In this document: positions 25,801 to 34,874 of the stretch, piece by piece
Position numbering within the stretch: the first letter of the stretch is position 1
Layout of the letters: every line of letters starts with the position of its first letter
Source: Epinephelus fuscoguttatus
Taxonomy: Eukaryota > Chordata > Actinopteri > Perciformes > Serranidae
Reading direction: 5' to 3'
Assembly: GCF_011397635.1 (NCBI RefSeq)
Contig: NC_064761.1
Coordinates: 27,507,643-27,571,642, forward strand
Length of the DNA stretch: 64,000 nucleotides
Translations under genes and position numbers: made by a program
The notes under the pieces: model-generated
The model's input: only the letters and a program-made list of their open reading frames with translations
What the model was told of the DNA's origin: nothing
The model's database searches: none

Positions 25801-28795
25801 CCCTCTCCTCTCCTCCACCCACCAGGAGACGGTGTCAGAGGGTCCAGTACCGTGGTCGTCAAACAACAGCGTGTGTTTTGTGGCAGAGCAGGTCTCTCAC
25901 CACCCACCCAGTGAGTGTCACACCTTTTTCTCCTGAGTGTTTACACAGCAAAAACAAAACCTTGTGTCATGTAGTGTCAAGAAAACTATGATGACCGCTG
26001 TTTGCTTTTGTAAAGTGACGAACAGCCACTGTTTTTTTTTTTGTTGTTGTTGTTGTTTTTGTAGATAATCTATCATTACCTTTTAGAGGCCAAAAATGTA
26101 TAAAGCAAGTTGATCAAATGTTGAATTAGTATGTCTTAGGCTTGAAAATGTATTTTTTTAAGACACTTAATGGTTGTTTGCTTCATTTTCTGGACAGTCA
26201 CTAAGACGTTGCCACTTTTCCACAATCTCTTGACTGTTTCCTCTCTTCCCTCTGTAGTTTCTGCATTCTACGCAGAGTGTTTAAATAGGAAGATTCAGTT
26301 CAACGCCCACATCTGGACTAAGTCTAAGTTCTTAGGCATGTCCATAGGTGTCCACAATATTGGCCAAGGTACTAAACAGCCTCACACACTCAATGATATA
26401 TTTTTACACAGTCACAGCTTAATGAAGTTGTAATAATTACTTGCTGGTCTTGTTTCAGGTTGTGTGTCGTGTTTGGAGCATGATGAACACTACATCCTCA
26501 CCTTCCCCAACGGATATGGCAGGTTGGTGTCACTGTACTCCTGCGTCTGTCCATGTCAAAACTTCATTACGTCTCTGTGGTCATTAATATGTGCGTCACT
26601 GACCTGATCCTGTCCGTCCAGGTCGATTCTGACTGTGCCGTGGGTGGAGCTGGGCGGGGAGTGCAGCATCTCCTGCTCTAAGTCGGGCTACAGTGCAAAC
26701 ATCGTGTTCCACACCAAACCCTTCTATGGAGGAAAGAAGCACAGGATCACTGCTGAGATTTTGTAAGAGGAATACTTATAAAATACAATTTAAAATCACT
26801 GATAATGGATAAAAGAGTTTGACCTTTTAATGACACATACGACAATTCTGTTTCTCTTTCAGTGCACCAAATGATAAGAAGTCTTTCTGCTCCATCGAAG
26901 GAGAATGGAACGGAGTGATGTACGCCAAGTGGGCAACTGGGGTGAGTCTTTCCTTTATTATATTTCCTTTATTTCTTTTTTCATTTCCTTTTATCAAATT
27001 AGACAGTAATTACCTACATTTGTAATCATTTATTAGTGTAACCAGAACAAAATGTGGCATTCATTGGAGAATAACTACGTCAGGAAATAGTTCAGCAATA
27101 AATAAATACATTAACACATGAATGAATGTGTTTATATGTTTCTAGGAGAACACAGTGTTCATAGACACTAAGAGGATAGCCATCATTAAGAAGAAAGTGA
27201 GAAAGCTGGAAGACCAGCTCGACTACGAGTCCCGAAGGTGAGAATTGAAACTGGTCACTGAGCACTCTTGCATATCACAAGACGAAGGATCCAGGGACAA
27301 AGGCCTTCACTCAGAAACAAACTGTCTTTTCACCACCAGATTGTGGAGAGACGTGACGTTGAACCTGAAGCTGAAAGACATCGATGCAGCAACAGATGCC
27401 AAACACCGGCTGGAGGAGAAACAGAGAGCCGAAGCCAGAGAGAGGAAGGAAAACGAGCAGCAGTGGGAGACCAGGGTGAGACTGCTTTTCATCGACCAGA
27501 GAGAACATGAACACTGTGTGATAGTACAGGGATAGTAGGGGTTGTCTGTCTGTTTGTTCATCCATTCCATTCTCAAGAATGCAGTATCTCAAGCACACCA
27601 AGAGGGTTTCCTCAAATTTGAGTTTGTCCTCTTGGACTCAATGATTAACTGATTAGATCAGGCGTGTCAAACTCATTTTAGTTCATGGGTCACATACAGC
27701 CCAATTTGATCTCAGATGGGCCGGACCAATAAAACCTTTGCACAAAAAGTACCATCAGCTCCAATATTTTCCTTATTTTGTGTAAAGAATTACAAGTAAT
27801 GTCTGTAGACGTTTGTCCTTTTACAAAACCAATGAACAACCTGAGATGTCTTAAGAAAAATAAGTGCAATTTCAGCAGGATGTCTAAGCTTTTTCACATT
27901 CAGTCAGTCTACTTCTCACTGTCATTACATGTGCATTTATTCACACATTTCCTGATATAGATTGTTTTGAACTGAAGCTGCTGACTGACAATATTTTGCG
28001 CAATGTTTAATATTTAAACATGGCTGTATTCTGGTCAGGGTGGGAAAGCCTCTGAAGCAGAATTTCAAATGAAGGAGGCATTGTTTAACTTGCTCCTGAA
28101 ACCTGGCACCTCTTAGTCTGGTTATCTTGTGGGCTGGATTGGACCCTTTGGCAGGCCGGTTTTGGCCCCGTACTGTATGTTTGACACTCAAAGGTCACTG
28201 TGACCTCACACAACATGTTTTGGACCATAACTTCATTCATACACTAATCATGACAACATTTCTCTCACAAATGTCAAATAGGATAAAATGATGAAGCGGT
28301 GACATTTTATATCCAGAACATCAAAGGTCAGCTTCCCCGTGACATTATGTTCTTAAAAACACTTCTGGCCATTACTCAACGCCATATCTCAGGAACAGAA
28401 GGGGAGACATGTGGTCAGATACTGACTTGGTGACACTAATCTTTGGTGACAACCGTGAAACTGTGCTGATTGTATAGATCCTCAGTGCTGCTGGGGCGAG
28501 CATATGTGTGAAGCATCCTTGTTTTAGAATGTGTAGCTTCTTTGCAGCAACATATTTGAAGCATTGTCTGCGGTCATTGCCACATTTGAGTCTGGACAGA
28601 CATAGTTATAAACCGCAATTTAACTGGTTGGTGGAGGCAGACAACCGCAGGACACTAATTCTAGTTTTCAATCCATTTAAAAATCTGAGTGTAATAATTA
28701 TTGTTTGTGTGTTTCTGCAGCTATTCCACGAGGACGGGGAGTGCTGGGTCTACGACGAGCCTCTATTAAAGAGATTAGCCTCTCAGAGGCACTGA
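3198..28795 (+). CDS. osbpl9: oxysterol-binding protein-related protein 9 (ORP9), 3' part, 21 exons
   Basis: Encodes ORP9, which exchanges sterol/PI4P (and PS) at ER-Golgi contacts. Coding exons: 3198-3274, 7881-7976, 9282-9329, 10647-10676, 10768-10818, 11364-11402, 18781-18874, 20465-20569, 22042-22201, 22966-23078, 23379-23497, 23682-23767, 23887-24067, 25826-25910, 26258-26368, 26459-26522, 26622-26762, 26863-26941, 27146-27237, 27340-27475, 28721-28795 (TGA). All junctions are GT-AG and in phase, giving about 660 residues. The first exon is the C-terminal PH helix ([16 protein letters not shown]). Next come a predicted coiled coil, an FFAT motif EFYDADE (exon 22042-22201) that binds VAP in the ER, and the ORD domain with [10 protein letters not shown] and the OSBP signature EQVSHHPP. 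It ends [16 protein letters not shown]. Near-continuous similarity to mammalian ORP9 separates it from ORP10/ORP11. The 5' exons are outside the window. Confidence 0.96.
4278..4776 (+). promoter_or_regulatory. osbpl9: candidate internal promoter and 5'UTR for a short osbpl9 isoform
   Basis: Two CCAAT boxes (4278-4282 and 4326-4330) lie about 450-500 bases before an ATG at 4777 that opens a tiny exon with a strong donor. The intervening sequence is purine-rich (4567-4720) and has the look of a 5' leader. ORP9 is known to have a short form lacking the PH domain, and a start here would give exactly that. No transcript evidence is available. Confidence 0.45.
4777..4800 (+). CDS. osbpl9: candidate alternative first coding exon of osbpl9 (PH-less isoform)
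   Basis: ATG at 4777 is preceded by an in-frame TAA (4768-4770) and encodes MSIGARHP before a consensus donor GTAAGT at 4801. The exon ends in phase 0, which matches the next common exon (7881, beginning EAETGFVP). The product would start just after the PH domain. A CA microsatellite begins ten bases into the intron. It could still be a chance ATG/donor pair. Confidence 0.45.
4811..4844. repeat. (CA)n microsatellite
   Basis: Seventeen CA units directly follow the donor at 4801. A shorter CA run lies at about 4203-4226 and a GT run at about 5018-5032. Confidence 0.9.
5584..6163. mobile_element. MITE-like repeat with CTAGTCG-type inverted ends
   Basis: The left end (5584-5603) reads TAGGACAATTAGTCGACTAG, and the right end (6141-6163) carries CTAGTCGTTAGGAAAATCCC, its imperfect inverse. 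The interior is AT-rich and non-coding. It resembles the 'AGTCGACTAGT' hAT-like MITEs common in fish. It lies in an osbpl9 intron. Confidence 0.5.
9640..9945. mobile_element. degenerate hAT-like MITE
   Basis: Contains the decayed interior of the teleost repeat seen better preserved at 21075-21376: ATTGTGAAAATG, AACCCAAAGAGAT and a 'cagcaaatcctaatatttgag' segment, ending in 'gattaatcaactaatatttg'. Boundaries are approximate. Confidence 0.45.
11403..12763 (+). other. osbpl9 intron, left of the Tc1 element
   Basis: No exon is seen. About 12310-12680 looks like a degraded dispersed repeat, with a LINE-like text 'ttgtcccagggcaggtcc' in antisense. The 138-codon open frame at 11522-11938 has no recognisable domain and is judged to be chance. 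Confidence 0.5.
12764..14424 (+). mobile_element. Tc1/mariner transposon, full length, 1661 bp, TA-flanked
   Basis: Ends CAGTGCCCTCCAAAAGTATT (12764) and its inverse (to 14424) are flanked by TA at 12762-12763 and 14425-14426, the Tc1/mariner target duplication. The terminal repeats 12764-12934 and 14254-14424 differ at about six of 171 positions by eye. A second, inner copy of the AAAAGTATTGGAAC core lies at 12968-12986, with its inverse AATACTTTTGC at 14210-14220, giving an IR/DR layout like Sleeping Beauty-type elements. The transposase gene inside has one nonsense codon. The element sits in the large osbpl9 intron between exons 11364-11402 and 18781-18874. Confidence 0.95.
13133..14170 (+). 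pseudogene. Tc1-type DD34E transposase, one in-frame stop
   Basis: A 346-codon frame from ATG 13133 ([15 protein letters not shown]) to TAA 14168-14170, the usual Tc1 length. An earlier in-frame ATG at 13097 adds 12 atypical residues. Visible parts are an N-terminal helix-turn-helix ([17 protein letters not shown]), the GRPRK linker, a second HTH ([10 protein letters not shown]) and the catalytic triad: D in [12 protein letters not shown] in [10 protein letters not shown], and E in [11 protein letters not shown] with 34 residues between the last two. A TAG at 13814-13816 interrupts the frame between the first and second catalytic aspartates. The frame resumes unchanged and no frameshift was seen. 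As read, the product would be cut off before the second catalytic residue and inactive. Confidence 0.93.
14690..15540. mobile_element. hAT-like element fragment split by an L2 tail
   Basis: 14700-14867 and 15420-15540 match, in order, about 45180-45380 in tor3a intron 4. Shared blocks are GCTGCTGAG, a CACACA run followed by GTGACAG.GCTAAC, then GTGTGAGTTTG and TAGCTGCTGCTGT. The sequence between is an antisense LINE 3' end, so a retrotransposon apparently inserted into this older element. Outer limits are approximate. Confidence 0.5.
14868..15415 (-). mobile_element. 5'-truncated L2-type LINE 3' end (antisense)
   Basis: On the minus strand this reads as the C-terminal part of a non-LTR reverse transcriptase with several breaks: NLGVMFDSY, then [16 protein letters not shown], then SRLDYCNSL, then [14 protein letters not shown]. 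It is followed by the fish L2-type tail (CACTTTGTAACTGTGTTTTG and AATAAAGTTTATTATT, up to 14868). It is a dead copy. Confidence 0.75.
16760..17450. repeat. dispersed teleost repeat rich in GACTTG motifs
   Basis: The stretch starts GGACTCGAGTCACAAATTTG and ends with many ACTTGN/GACTTG words (17284-17450). This is the signature of a common fish DNA repeat whose ends are degenerate. It is non-coding and lies in the osbpl9 intron. Confidence 0.55.
18150..18240. repeat. dispersed repeat ('GGGTCCCCATTAGCTGC' type)
   Basis: Contains TTTGGGTCCCCATTAGCTGC and CTACTCTTCCTGGGGTC, words typical of a repeat tail seen across fish genomes. It is short and non-coding. The call rests on memory of the motif only. 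Confidence 0.5.
21075..21376. mobile_element. hAT-like MITE, 'AGGCTGCA...TGCAGCTCTA' family
   Basis: The left end AAGGCTGCAGGTAGCGATTT and right end GTTGCAGCTCTA are imperfect inverted repeats. The interior has TAAAATGTCAGAAAATGATG and TTGTCCACAACCCAAAGATA, hallmarks of a very common teleost non-autonomous element. It lies in the intron after exon 20465-20569. Confidence 0.7.
22262..22792. mobile_element. MITE with GGTACC/'TTCCACCGCAAA' interior
   Basis: The left part (GGTATGCTACCTTTGGAACC, GTTTCCACCGCAAACGTAC, GTGGGCGGGGTTGTTGTCAT) and right part (GGTACGGAACAGTTCCATTG, CTTAGTGGAAACTGGGCTAT) match a fish MITE class with long imperfect terminal repeats. It lies between osbpl9 exons 22042-22201 and 22966-23078. 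Confidence 0.55.
24068..25825 (+). other. osbpl9 intron with one hairpin
   Basis: No exon was seen. An inverted repeat occupies 25139-25183: ACCTGGTGATTCA against TGAATCACCAGGT with an AT-rich centre. The remainder is AT-rich unique-looking sequence. Confidence 0.6.
25139..25183. repeat. inverted repeat (hairpin) ACCTGGTGATTCA
   Basis: Arms ACCTGGTGATTCA (from 25139) and TGAATCACCAGGT (to 25183) are exact complements. Inner ATAT bases extend the pairing imperfectly. It is probably an element end-to-end remnant. Confidence 0.75.
27540..28500. repeat. dispersed 'AAGGTCACTGTGACCTCAC' repeat split by a MITE
   Basis: The left part (27540-27657) has 'gcagtatctcaagcacaccaa' and TTGGACTCAATGATTAACTG. 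The right part (28190-28500) has AAGGTCACTGTGACCTCACA, CATAACTTCATTC and CATATCTCAGGAACAGAAGG. In intact fish copies these blocks are adjacent, so the 530-bp element at 27659-28189 apparently landed inside. It lies in the last osbpl9 intron. Confidence 0.6.
27659..28189. mobile_element. hAT-like MITE ('GTGTCAAACTCATTTTAGTT' family)
   Basis: Starts GGCGTGTCAAACTCATTTTA and ends GGCCGGTTTTGGCCCC...TGTTTGACACTC, giving inverted GTGTCAAA termini. GGGCCGGACCAATAAAA near the left end is a hallmark. It is non-coding. Confidence 0.7.
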
Positions 28796-31030
28796 GCAGA
28801 CTACGCACACAGATAACACACACCATACGTATGCATAAAGAGATGCACAGACACAACAGAGTCTTCATAAGAACTCTTTTGCAAAACCACTTCTTTTCCA
28901 AGCCTTGGAATGACTGATGATTGAATATGTACACAGCTTTGCATTTGACTGTAAAACAACAATATGGAAATGAATGAAATCAAATGGAAAAGCATCTAAG
29001 ATGTAACATGAAAACTAGTAAAGCTCCTCTCCTTATTTGGGCAATGTCACTTCCACCGCCACAGATACCCGCCAACACAAGACTTGGCAGCGCAGAGGGT
29101 TGACACGTCTCTCAGCTCTGTCCATCAGCTTCACGGCCACACCTCTCATCAGGTCCACAGGACGAGCCACTCGTTTCCCTACACAGATGTATTTTGGGAA
29201 GGGGGGGCAAAAGTGTGTGTGGTCGATGGTGTTCAAATCAAATAAACCTTGACAAATAAAACGGCGCTCTACATCTCAGGGAATCTGGTGACTGAGGAAA
29301 GAAAGCTGCTGCCCCCTCCGAGAGTCTGACAGCCTTATAACGGTGGAAGGGACGAATCTTAAAGGGGCGGGGGAGGAATTCTCCGCTTGCCTGCAACTAG
29401 TTGTAACTGTTGTTTATATATAGATATACATATGATGGATATATAAATATATATTCTTTTTTATTTTCAATGCTCTTTTTGTTTATTTTTTTCTTTCTGG
29501 CAATAGTGTAAAATATTTGAGGATATGAACTTGATGGCTTTACATCTTTAGGAATCATTCCATTTACCCTTTTGGTGTTATGTTCCCATTTCGAGTTAAC
29601 TTTGCCGCCTATGTGGTCCTTCACATTGTTCTGTGTCTCAAGTGTTACCCAGAAGCAAAGCCCTACCTAAGCCATAGCATCTGAACACGCTGATTTGTGG
29701 AATATATGCAATATAGAGCTCATTGACATCGCCTGTCAAAGGACAAATTCGGGTGTCCATTATGCCAAAAAGGTTTAGATATAAGGCTAAAGGGACTTTC
29801 ATCTGGACAGAGATCAAACAATCCTCTGAAAATGTGTCCATGTTACCTGAAGGCATTTATGAACAAATGATTGTTTACATATTTTTGTCTTTCTGGTTCG
29901 CTGGTTCATGATGTAAGGCTAGGACCGAGTCCGTTTAGTCTCCCTTTTTGTCCCTGTGTCCTCTCCAAACCCAAAGATGTCAGAGTGGATCACCCTCACG
30001 GTTCACGTGTTGTCAGAGGGAGAGGAGAGTAAAAATCGAGGAACCAGAGTAGACTTTTGAAACGCTGCTGCTGTTTCTTAGAGCTGCTATGAGTCCAGAC
30101 TGTGTTCTTCCGGATCAGTTTTCTTGTAAACTTATATTTTTTGTCCAATGTTTTTTGAGATAACAACCACATAGAGGGCAATATCTATCCTCCTGTACAC
30201 CTCTGCTTTATTGAATCATCATTCATTCTCTTATTTACAGCTACATAGGTTGGATCTAAATGCAATGATACTTGGATGAAATACAGAAATAAAAAACAAT
30301 TTTCACCTGAAAATGCCCGAGAATATCTCTCACAGCAGTCCCTTGTTATATCTGTCAGCATTTAAGATTTGATTATCGTATGCTCTAGATTTTTGACCTG
30401 TATGAATATGGTTGATTTAAATGAAAATTAAAAGACCTCTGAGTCTTAAAATCAGTGAATCTGGTGAAGGAATCTATAAAGGTAAACATATTCCTGGTGC
30501 TGTATGCAGATCAAGTGGAAATCGTGTTGAATTTAATCCTCCTCTAAAAGCATACAAAATGCTGTTTAAGTGAAGCCAAATGAAATCCAGTGTCCAAGCT
30601 AAATTTGAAGTTTTTAATTTTTTTTCCTCCATGTTATGTCTTTGTAAATTATATTGAATCGAGGCCTTGCCATACATTTCAGTATCACTCAGTATCGCCT
30701 GATAGAGAGCAATCAAAATGTATTTTTTATTTCATTTTGATCATAACCATTGATTGTATCAGATTTTCCTGTTTATTGATGCATAATATTAAATCTCCAT
30801 GAGTTTATTCCTGAGAGATTTTGTCATGGTTATTTCGGATTAGTCTCGTTGTTGAAAACCTTGTGACAGGTTCAGAGAGGAAAGACAACATGACGGCTTC
30901 ATTATTCATCCAGAAACCAACCAGTGCTACTAAACGCTGGAAAAGCCCTAATTGGTATCAATTAGTTTATGATAATTCACTTAAACAGAACTTTTATTTG
31001 TGAACATGCACCATGTCATCATAATAAAAA
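28796..31030 (+). other. osbpl9: osbpl9 3'UTR and downstream; several poly(A) signals
   Basis: After the TGA at 28793-28795, AATAAA occurs at 29241-29246, 29255-29260 and 30288-30293, with another AATAAA near 31023. Which is used cannot be decided from sequence. No second gene is visible here, and the open frames present are short. Confidence 0.5.
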
Positions 31031-31544
31031 CGGATTCTTAAAACCAGTTTTTGACACTGGTTACCTGTACAACACATAGCCAGAAGGTTAACTCATAACA
31101 CAGGGCCTTTTTTACTTCATGTATTACATTAACAAATCTGTAGTTAATTAAATTACACAAAACCAGTTGACCGGCTATGAACCTGGGGCTTCTGGGGCCC
31201 ACAGGGTCTTGGGGCCTCCGAGCAGTTGCTCACCTTGCCTGTTTGGTGATCCAGCCTTTGTGAGTTAACTTGGTAATGTCATATACAAAAACAGGATAAC
31301 ACATCCTCAGAAAATCTGATGTGTAACATTAGCTTCAGCATTTTGTTGCGTTAAGTCTCAAGTGAATATATTACAATACGTTTTTGATATTGGTGCTTAC
31401 TTCTTTGAAATTCCCCTTGCAAGTTTAATAAAGTTAACCTCCTTCTGCAACCTGAGATAAAGCTGAGGAAGATGATCAGATGGGTTTGAAAGCCCCAGAT
31501 AAAGTGAATAAGTGGACCTTGAGTTAACATTATTATTTCTCAAA

Positions 31545-32252
31545 CTACTCTTTTCAAGGTCAATACTACTGTTTCCAGTGGTAAAATGTAACTACGTACA
31601 TTTACTCATGTACTGCACTAAAGTACAACTTTGACATAGTTGTATTTTACTATGTATTTCCATTGTATACTACTTTATACTTACACTACATTTTGAAGGC
31701 AAATACTGAACTTTTTACTTGACTAATATGTTTGATAACTTTAGTTTCTAGTCACTTTACAAATTCAGATTATTAATACTCAAATTCACCTATAAATTCG
31801 GATGAATTAATAAATGTAATATAATAATAATAATAATAATCTGAGTGAATCTGAAATGGGCCATTCTGTGTAATATTTTCTCTTGGTGCTTAAGTAAATC
31901 AAATCAAGTTTAGTATATAGCACATTTAAAAACAACCACAGTTGACCAAAGTCTTGCACAAATTAAAGAACGATACACAAATATATAGCAATATAACATG
32001 TACACAAATATAAAACAAAAACACCGGTAAGAACAATATAAAAATATTAGTACCACTACAAACAACCAAAGGCCATTGAAAACATTACGTTTTAAGATTT
32101 GAGACAAATGACAAGAGACTAATGCTAACACTTTTGTAGCCTCCGTTTACTAAGTAGGACTTTGAATGCAGGATTTTTACTTGTAGCTGCGTTTTTACAG
32201 TGTAGTATTTTTACTGTTAGTTGAGTAAAGATTTAAATACTTCTTCCATCAC
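31545..32252. mobile_element. MITE ('GTAACTACGTACATTTACTC' family) with nested insertion
   Basis: The left end reads AGTGGTAAAATGTAACTACG and ACATTTACTCATGTACTG. The right end, TTGAGTAAAGATTTAAATAC then TTCTTCCATCACTT, is its imperfect inverse. About 31897-32105 is a separate insert beginning AATCAAGTTTAGTATATAGC, of the 'AAGTTTATTTGTATAGCAC' repeat-tail type. A decayed relative occupies about 59755-59850. Confidence 0.65.
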
Positions 32253-32416
32253 TTACTATTTCGCGCGTAATTCAATTTTTAAAATATATTTTAAACCTTT
32301 TTTTTTTTCTTTTTTCTTTTTTTTCTTTTTTTTTACCTTTTTCTTCTGATGACACGAATGTCCAGCAGGGGCGCTGACCGTTGAAAAAATCTCCCATCAG
32401 CCACTGCGACATCTTC

Positions 32417-32460
32417 AATAAAAAGGCTCCGCACCCTCTGCTTGGCCTCACTCTTCTGCC
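32417..32460 (+). promoter_or_regulatory. gas5: gas5 core promoter: TATA-like box and 5'TOP start
   Basis: CAATAAAAAGG at 32417-32427 is a TATA-like box about 30 bases before the pyrimidine run CTCTTCTGCC (32451-32460), which fits a 5'-terminal oligopyrimidine start. 5'TOP starts are typical of snoRNA host genes and ribosomal-protein genes and tie expression to growth signalling. The exact start (about 32448-32451) is inferred. Confidence 0.6.
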
Positions 32461-32768
32461 ACGCAGCAGGTAAATATGATTTCACGACTCTCATTGATTC
32501 TTCCTAATTCGATGTAATACAACTATAGACGTTTTTTGGTGTGAAAGCAGACATTAAAATGCAACATAGCTATTAATATTTCTGAACCTTTGCTGTATTT
32601 TTCGCTAACGTCTCCTAGATGAAAATGAGAACAACCGTTAGTGCTAGCATAGTTAGCTGCCAGGCCTCTACCACGTGCCCCGTTGCGCGTGTCAAGATGC
32701 TAATTAGCCAGCGAGCTAATCCTTTCACTTTGAATGACTTAATTCACCTTACAGCAGCATTTTCCCAT

Positions 32769-32840
32769 GACTATATGATGAAATAAATGTTGGTAGGGAC
32801 ATCTGAATCAATGTGAAGAATGCCAACATTTCTGACTGCA
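32769..32840 (+). ncRNA. snord74: box C/D snoRNA, SNORD74 type
   Basis: C box ATGATGA (32775-32781), D box CTGA (32832-32835). The guide region GTTGGTAGGGACATCTGA and the later TGAAGAATGCCAAC match human U74 as I remember it. It is in intron 1 of gas5. Confidence 0.88.
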
Positions 32841-33104
32841 TGGGACAAGGCTTAAAACTAGTTGTTAGCTGCACAGCTCCTGTACTACTAACTGCCGTGT
32901 GCGCACTATTTTACAGGAATTAATGAGTTTTTAAAGTTTGACTATACTGCAAAGAAGCTGCATTGTTTTAAACAATAGTATTAAAAGCTAAACATGTCAT
33001 TTTACCTTTTCTGATTGCAGGCCTGTCGACAGGATCTCTGCAAAATGAAGGTGGACGTCAGATGGTAAGGAACCATAAATGCATTACTTGTGAATAACGT
33101 CATG

Positions 33105-33175
33105 TAACTAATGATGCTTAATTATAAGAGTAGTGGACAGAAGTGATTTCTGAGAACTGCATTACTGAGGTTAAA
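33105..33175 (+). ncRNA. snord75: box C/D snoRNA, SNORD75 type, copy 1
   Basis: C-like box ATGATGC (33111-33117), D box CTGA (33165-33168). The core AAGAGTAGTGGACAGAAGTG followed by ATTTCTGA is the U75 guide. It is in intron 2. The C box has C instead of A at its last position. Confidence 0.87.
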
Positions 33176-33356
33176 GCAATGGCACGATTGATTTAGTTGT
33201 GCCATTTCACAAACTTCAAAAGATTAATAGCATGTTGGACTTGTCTAATTAAAGTGCTTTTGTTTCTTTAGGCTCAAAATGATGATCAGCATTGACCAAC
33301 ATGAACTACTATACCGGTAAGTTAGTTTTAGGAATTAATTCTGCTTTTTAACTGGA

Positions 33357-33427
33357 AGTCAGTGATGATTTTAAGTGTAAGAGTAGTGGACAGAAGTGAT
33401 TTCTGAGAAATTTTACACTGAGACTTC
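33357..33427 (+). ncRNA. snord75: box C/D snoRNA, SNORD75 type, copy 2
   Basis: C box GTGATGA (33362-33368), D box CTGA (33418-33421). It has the same 28-base guide block as copy 1, exact over its whole length by eye. It is in intron 3. A second SNORD75 copy is not part of the human set. Confidence 0.87.
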
Positions 33428-33652
33428 TAGTCAAGCTATGCTTTTTGCTTTTAACATGACTAGTATGGTACTGAAAGATCTGTTTTCACAGGTCTCGACA
33501 AAGTCAGGAGACATGAAGCTGGAAGCTGAAAATCTGAACTGATGGAGAAACAAGGTAAGTGTCAGTTTAATGTAACTGACAGTGAAGATGGATTCCTGCT
33601 TCTCTGTGGTGTCCATGGTTAGTTTAACAGGTTTTACAGTCTTAATGAATTG

Positions 33653-33748
33653 GTAACACATGATGAAAACTGTAGTGCTTTTATTATACATCACAAACTC
33701 ATGTGGTGAGCATTTAGGCTAAGACTGCTCCTTTGGCTGAGGTGCATA
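33653..33748 (+). ncRNA. candidate box C/D snoRNA, unassigned
   Basis: ATGATGA at 33660-33666 and CTGA at 33737-33740, with a short CAC/GTG closing stem, in intron 4 at the usual distance from the next acceptor. No known guide was recognised. It is proposed mainly because every other intron carries one. Confidence 0.35.
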
Positions 33749-33863
33749 GATAATGCCAAGTAGTTGAGTCTGTTCTTGCAGATTTCTAACATTTGGCTTT
33801 ACCCACAACATGGCAACACCCAGAGAAGCATCAGTCCATCTCCCTCCTGTACATCCTCCCTGT

Positions 33864-33948
33864 GCTGCTATGATGACCTTTATTTGCTACTCTCGACAAT
33901 ATGGATGACGATCATTTCAACCCACCAGTTGAATTATCTGAGGCACAG
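33864..33948 (+). ncRNA. snord76: box C/D snoRNA, SNORD76 type
   Basis: C box ATGATGA (33870-33876), D box CTGA (33938-33941), C'-like ATGGATGACG at 33901. The block TTTATTTGCTACTC matches U76. It is in intron 5. Confidence 0.83.
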
Positions 33949-34099
33949 ACAACTTTATGTGTACAAGCTTAAGTTTGTTGTGTTTGCTCATTTTGTCTTG
34001 TTTCTGCAGGTGTGCTTTAGTTGGTTGACTTGACCATTCGGTGACATCCAGGACAGGTAATGGGCCAAATTATCTCTCGGAGCATTCTCCTAACACAAA

Positions 34100-34180
34100 C
34101 TGTCAATGATGATCTTGTTTAAAAAAACATTGGGAATCTCTCTGAATAAGAGTGAAAGAGGACTTTATACTGATGCAGTG
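34100..34180 (+). ncRNA. snord79: box C/D snoRNA, SNORD79 type
   Basis: C box ATGATGA (34106-34112), D' CTGA after GGGAATCTCT (about 34133-34144), D box CTGA (34170-34173). The GGGAATCTCTCTGA block is the U79 guide as remembered. It is in intron 6. Confidence 0.72.
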
Positions 34181-34353
34181 CAGATTAAGAAATGCCTGCA
34201 TGTTTTAAATGTGGGATTTTACTAATTTCTGGCAATTGACTTGCAGATGGTCCTGGTGTTCTTGGATCTTGCGTTCATCTTCTCAGAGCAGTTACAGGTG
34301 AGTTCAATTTTTTATTTTATTAGAGTAAGCCTTTTTATAAATTACATTGCTTT

Positions 34354-34431
34354 GATACAATGATGAGTGCATAGTTCAGCAGATTGTACAGTGAAGATTA
34401 TGTATTGTCTTTCGCTCCTAGCTGATGTATC
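34354..34431 (+). ncRNA. snord80: box C/D snoRNA, SNORD80 (77/80) type, copy 1
   Basis: Terminal stem GATAC/GTATC, C box ATGATGA (34360-34366), D box CTGA (34422-34425). GCATAGTTCAGCAGATT and CTTTCGCTCCTA are the shared U77/U80 and the U80 guide blocks. It is in intron 7. Confidence 0.87.
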
Positions 34432-34574
34432 GGCCTCAATGACCACTGAGGCTACTTGATTTCTGGGTTGGTTCCTAAATATTTTTCTCATTTTCAGGAA
34501 TAAGAACATGGCAGGGCTGAAGACACAGAATCGGTGAGATTAAAGTGCTAAGAATAAGAATCTTTAATGATGCT

Positions 34575-34653
34575 GGATACAATGATGATTGCATAGTTCA
34601 GCAGATTTAACATGAAGATTATCTATTGTCTTTCGCTCCTAGCTGATGTGTCA
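34575..34653 (+). ncRNA. snord80: box C/D snoRNA, SNORD80 (77/80) type, copy 2
   Basis: C box ATGATGA (34582-34588), D box CTGA (34643-34646). It has the same guide blocks as copy 1. ATGATGATTGCATAGTTCAG is the closest of the three to remembered human U77. It is in intron 8. Confidence 0.86.
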
Positions 34654-34796
34654 GCCTCAATGATCAGTGAGGCTCCTTGATTTCTGTGTTTTCTAAATAC
34701 TTTTTTTCCCCATTTTTCAGCAGCAAGAACATGGCGGAGCTAAAGACAAAGTGAAGGTGAGATTTAAAGACTGAAGTATAAGAATCTGAAATGATG

Positions 34797-34874
34797 GATA
34801 CAATGATGAGTGCATAGTTCAGCAGACTGAACAGTGACGATTATCTATTGTCTTTCGCTCCTAGCTGATGTATC
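34797..34874 (+). ncRNA. snord80: box C/D snoRNA, SNORD80 (77/80) type, copy 3
   Basis: Perfect stem GGATAC/GTATCC, C box ATGATGA (34803-34809), D box CTGA (34865-34868). CAGCAGACTGAACAGTGACG replaces CAGCAGATT of the other copies, creating a clear D' CTGA. It is in intron 9. Confidence 0.86.
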
